Part shown: positions 32,793-35,642 of the stretch, one piece after another
Numbering within the stretch: position 1 is the first letter of the stretch
Layout of the letters: each line of letters begins with the position of its first letter
Assembly (NCBI RefSeq): GCF_026011715.1
Contig: NZ_BRVM01000020.1
Location: 26,958 to 62,599 of the forward strand
Length of the DNA stretch: 35,642 nt
Reading direction: 5' to 3'
Source of the DNA: Cytobacillus sp. NCCP-133
Lineage (GTDB): Bacteria; Bacillota; Bacilli; Bacillales; Cytobacillaceae
Made by a program: the position numbers and the translations under genes
The notes under the pieces: generated by a model
Databases searched by the model: none
The model's input: only the letters and a program-made list of their open reading frames with translations
Told to the model about the DNA's origin: nothing

Positions 32793-33837
32793 ATTGGCAT
32801 TTATAGGATTTGGGGTTGTTGGCCAGGGATTGGCGGAAATTTTGCGTGATAAGAAAGAAGCACTTAAACAGAACGAAGGATTTGAAGCTGAGATTGTAGC
32901 CATTTCCGATTTAATGAAAGGGTCGATCTACCATCCGGGCGGCCTGGATATCGGTACAGTTTTACACGTATTGCAAGAAACAGGGAATTTGGAGAATTAT
33001 CCGGAAACACCGGGGCTAATCAAGGGATGGGACAGCCTCAGAACAATCAAGGACACCAATGCAGATACGGTTATTGAGGTTTCCTACACAGATGTCAAAA
33101 CCGGCCAGCCAGCCATAGACCACTGTAAGGCTGCATTTGAAAAAGGAAAAAATGTGGTGATGACCAATAAAGGCCCTGTAGCCCTCGCTTACCAGGAGCT
33201 ATCTGAAATGGCGAAAAAGCATGGAGCCTACTGGGGATTCGAGGGAACGGTCATGAGCGGTACACCAGCATTACGGATGCCGGCTGCTACTTTGGCCGGG
33301 AATGACATGACGGAAATCCGCGGCATATTGAATGGGACAACCAATTATATTCTGACCAAAATGGAACAAGAAGGTGTTTCATATGAAGCGGCTCTTAAAG
33401 AGGCACAAAAGCTCGGCTATGCAGAGGCGGACCCTGCCAGCGATGTAGAAGGCTATGATGCAAGATATAAAATTGTTATTCTCTCCAATCATGTTATGAA
33501 AGCTCCTTTATCAGTCGGGGAAGTGGAATGCAAGGGCATTACAGGCATCACTTTAAAGGATATTGAGCAGGCAAAGGCGGAAGGGAAGTGCTGGAAGCTC
33601 ATTGCAAAAGCCAAAAAGGAAAACGGCAAGGTGATTGCCTCGATAGCTCCTGAAAAATTGGAGGCTGAAGATCCTTTGGCTTCCATTAGAGGCGCTGTCA
33701 ACGCCATTACGTATCAATGCGATCTTTTGGGCACAGTCACATTAAGCGGTGCAGGCGCAGGAAAAATAGAGACAGGATTCTCCCTTTTAATTGACTTAAT
33801 TTCCATTAATCGTGAAAGGCAGCTTGTATCAATCTAA
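32782..33837 (+). CDS. Homoserine dehydrogenase, without ACT domain
   Basis: NAD(P)-dependent interconversion of aspartate semialdehyde and homoserine. 351 residues: a Rossmann domain (about 1-130) starting AHKLAFIGFGVVGQG, then the catalytic domain with NGTTNYILTKMEQEG from residue 184 and DPASDVEGYDARYKIVIL, which contains the expected acidic and lysine residues. It lacks the C-terminal ACT domain that gives feedback control in biosynthetic Hom of Bacillus, suggesting a catabolic role. The start is TTG after TTTGGAGGT. It lies in the ectoine operon, where aspartate semialdehyde is the known product of diaminobutyrate transamination. Confidence 0.85.
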   Translation: MAHKLAFIGFGVVGQGLAEILRDKKEALKQNEGFEAEIVAISDLMKGSIYHPGGLDIGTVLHVLQETGNLENYPETPGLIKGWDSLRTIKDTNADTVIEVSYTDVKTGQPAIDHCKAAFEKGKNVVMTNKGPVALAYQELSEMAKKHGAYWGFEGTVMSGTPALRMPAATLAGNDMTEIRGILNGTTNYILTKMEQEGVSYEAALKEAQKLGYAEADPASDVEGYDARYKIVILSNHVMKAPLSVGEVECKGITGITLKDIEQAKAEGKCWKLIAKAKKENGKVIASIAPEKLEAEDPLASIRGAVNAITYQCDLLGTVTLSGAGAGKIETGFSLLIDLISINRERQLVSI

Positions 33838-33858
33838 AACGGAAAGGCGGTAATATGC

Positions 33859-35301
33859 ATGACCACTCAACTAACCGGACAAAGAATGTTTCTCGCAGGG
33901 AAATGGGCGACGGGCGAAAGATTAATTGAAGTTCGTGATCCGCAGGATAACAGCATCATTGATACTGTACCGGCAGCTTCGAAGGAAGATATGCTTAATT
34001 GTATTGAAGAAGCGAAAGAGGGGGCGAAGATTGCTGCTTCCCTGCCTGTCCATCAGCGAATGGCGATTATTAATCGGGCAGCAGACTACATCGAAGCCAA
34101 AAAAGAAAAATATGCAAAAACGATAGCAAAGGAAGGAAGTAAAACCATTCGGGAAGCCTCAAAAGAAGTGGAAAGAGCCATTCAAACCTTCCGGATCAGT
34201 GCAGAAGAAGCAAGAAGGATTCATGGAGAAACCATTCCGTTTGACCAGATGCCTGGGAGTGAAAACCGCCTGGGATACTACCGCCGTTTCCCGATTGGAA
34301 TTATTGGCGCCATTACCCCTTTTAACGATCCATTAAATCTTGTAGCACATAAGGTGGGTCCCGCCATTGCCTCCGGGAATGCGATTATCGTAAAACCGGC
34401 AACAGTGACTCCTCTCAGCGCCCTTTTAATCGCCGAAGCCTTTGAACATGCCGGATTGCCTCCAAAAGTTTTATCGGTCATCACCGGTTATGGAAGCGTA
34501 ATTGGGGATGTTCTTGTAACCCATCCTGCTGTACGAATGATTACCTTTACTGGCGGCCTGGACGCAGGGGAAGAAATTACCCGGAAAGCGGGATTGAAAA
34601 AAATCAGCATGGAACTGGGGTCCAATTCTCCTGTCATTGTGCTGGAGGATGCTGATTTAAAAGAGGCTGTTGAATCAACGGTTTCCGGAGCCTTTTGGGC
34701 AGCAGGGCAAAATTGCCTCGGTGTCCAAAGAGTTTACATTCAGGATTCCGTTTATAAGGCATTTCAACAGGCATTCGTTGCCAGGACAAATCAATACTGC
34801 GTAGGGGATAAGCAATCTGAACTGACGGATATGGGGCCGCTTATTACGGAAAAAGAGGCTATCCGGGTTGAAAAAATGGTCAATGAAGCGCAAGAAAAAG
34901 GAGCAGCCGTATTAACAGGCGGGAAAAGGAACGGGGCTTTTTACTCACCCACCGTTCTCGAAAATGTCCCGGAAGATTGCACCATTGCGAAAGAGGAAAT
35001 TTTTGGTCCGGTTGTTCTCTTGTACCAAGTATCTTGTCTTGATGAAGCAATCAGTAAATCGAATGACATAAATTATGGCTTACAGGCCGGGATATTTACC
35101 AAGGATATCGAAAAAGCACATAAAGCCATTGCCAAAATGGATGTAGGCGGAATAATGATTAATGACAGCAGTGACTACCGCATTGATGCGATGCCATTTG
35201 GGGGTGTGAAAAATTCAGGGTTAGGCAGGGAAGGAATCAAATTCTCCATCCAGGAAATGACAGAACCGAAAGTTGTCTGTTTTAAATTATCTAATTATTA
35301 A
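33859..35301 (+). CDS. Aldehyde dehydrogenase, likely DoeC-like or succinate-semialdehyde type
   Basis: NAD(P)-dependent aldehyde dehydrogenase, 480 residues, full family length. The catalytic Cys286 lies in GQNCLGVQR and the general base Glu252 in MELGSNSP. PFNDPLNLVAHKVGPAIASG (about 155-174) and EEIFGPVVLLY are also canonical. In ectoine catabolism DoeC oxidises aspartate semialdehyde to aspartate, and this is the best guess from context; succinate or another semialdehyde is possible. GGAAAGGCGG precedes the ATG. Last gene of the operon, followed by a terminator. Confidence 0.85.
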   Translation: MTTQLTGQRMFLAGKWATGERLIEVRDPQDNSIIDTVPAASKEDMLNCIEEAKEGAKIAASLPVHQRMAIINRAADYIEAKKEKYAKTIAKEGSKTIREASKEVERAIQTFRISAEEARRIHGETIPFDQMPGSENRLGYYRRFPIGIIGAITPFNDPLNLVAHKVGPAIASGNAIIVKPATVTPLSALLIAEAFEHAGLPPKVLSVITGYGSVIGDVLVTHPAVRMITFTGGLDAGEEITRKAGLKKISMELGSNSPVIVLEDADLKEAVESTVSGAFWAAGQNCLGVQRVYIQDSVYKAFQQAFVARTNQYCVGDKQSELTDMGPLITEKEAIRVEKMVNEAQEKGAAVLTGGKRNGAFYSPTVLENVPEDCTIAKEEIFGPVVLLYQVSCLDEAISKSNDINYGLQAGIFTKDIEKAHKAIAKMDVGGIMINDSSDYRIDAMPFGGVKNSGLGREGIKFSIQEMTEPKVVCFKLSNY

Positions 35302-35356
35302 GAATTTTTAAATTGAATAGGATCAGACAGCCCGCAAGCTGCCTGAGTATCGTGTG

Positions 35357-35401
35357 AGGAAGAACGGATCCGGCTGCTCCGGAGGGTCTTCCTTTCCTTT
35401 T
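35357..35401 (+). terminator. Terminator of the doeA operon
   Basis: AGGAAGA (35357-35363) pairs with TCTTCCT (35387-35393), with inner CCGG/CCGG pairing, followed by TTCCTTTTT. Confidence 0.75.
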
Positions 35402-35642
35402 TAGATGCTGAAGTCATAATTTATGTCATTCAACCACATTCAAAATTGACCTTGAAATGCAGACAGGCTTTATATTAAAGGCTCTATCAAACTTGCAATA
35501 CAGTTTTTCAGCAGGAACAAAAGTACTAAATCACTGCCTTAACAGAGCTAAATAAAAGAAAAAAGACTAATAAGGAGCATTCCTGTTAGAAGGATTTTCG
35601 GGGACTTGAACAAAAAAGAGCCCTCTTGGTATGATACGGGGT
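35402..35642. other. Right-hand intergenic end of the window
   Basis: AT-rich, no supported gene or RNA. AAGAGCCCTCTT near the end is a short palindrome followed by TTGGTATGAT; it could belong to a promoter or to an element continuing outside the window. Confidence 0.4.

Noticed and set aside
35600..35642. Terminal inverted repeat of an insertion sequence at the window end
   Set aside because: The sequence looks vaguely IS-like, but only a few bases are available and no transposase is seen.

Overview
The window looks like chromosomal DNA of a spore-forming Bacillaceae bacterium, close to Cytobacillus, Mesobacillus or Bacillus. The reasons are the Bacillus-type genes (an RsbR paralogue, an htpX and ykrK-like divergent pair, a Mta/TipA-type MerR protein, a CBO0543 protein), strong AGGAGG ribosome binding sites, frequent TTG starts, U-tract terminators and a consensus sigma-B promoter. 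The genus is an inference; there is no rRNA or tRNA here to fix it.

Layout. (1) Positions 1-4522: tryptophan catabolism, with the 3' part of kynU, then kynB, about 0.9 kb of non-coding tandem repeats, kynA, and an NSS-family sodium symporter that may import tryptophan. (2) 4591-5651: an RsbR-type stressosome protein behind a sigma-B promoter. (3) 5840-13907: a complete four-gene Wadjet operon (jetABCD, DUF2397/DUF2398/SMC/DUF2399 type) for defence against plasmids, with related intergenic repeats on both sides. (4) 14219-24311: single genes and short operons. These are htpX and a divergent DUF1836 (ykrK-like) regulator, a MerR regulator with an SRPBCC protein, a DUF819 membrane protein, a 56-residue membrane protein too short for usual gene calling, a uracil/xanthine-type permease, a TipAS-type MerR regulator, a CBO0543 membrane protein, a Cys/Lys/His-rich repeat protein and small unknown proteins. 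Several kinds of intergenic repeat are scattered among them. (5) 24572-35401: an ectoine/hydroxyectoine catabolic cluster: eutB, a PucR-type activator, then an operon of doeA (eutD), eutC, a cystathionine gamma-synthase/lyase-family enzyme, an M20 deacetylase, homoserine dehydrogenase and an aldehyde dehydrogenase.

How the genes work together. KynA, KynB and KynU take tryptophan to anthranilate, and the adjacent symporter probably supplies substrate. JetA, JetB and JetC form an SMC complex and JetD is its Toprim-like nuclease. In the ectoine cluster DoeA would open the ectoine ring, the M20 enzyme would remove the acetyl group, EutB and EutC would handle the hydroxylated intermediate, and the remaining three enzymes would process diaminobutyrate or aspartate semialdehyde. 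No DoeD-type aminotransferase, EutE/DoeB-type deacetylase or ectoine transporter is visible, so this looks like a variant route and is the main point of interest. Other points of interest are two arrays of a 20-bp periodic repeat 17 kb apart, a structured element before the permease that may be the right end of a TnpB-type transposon, and three readable regulatory sites (sigma-B, MerR-type, htpX palindrome).
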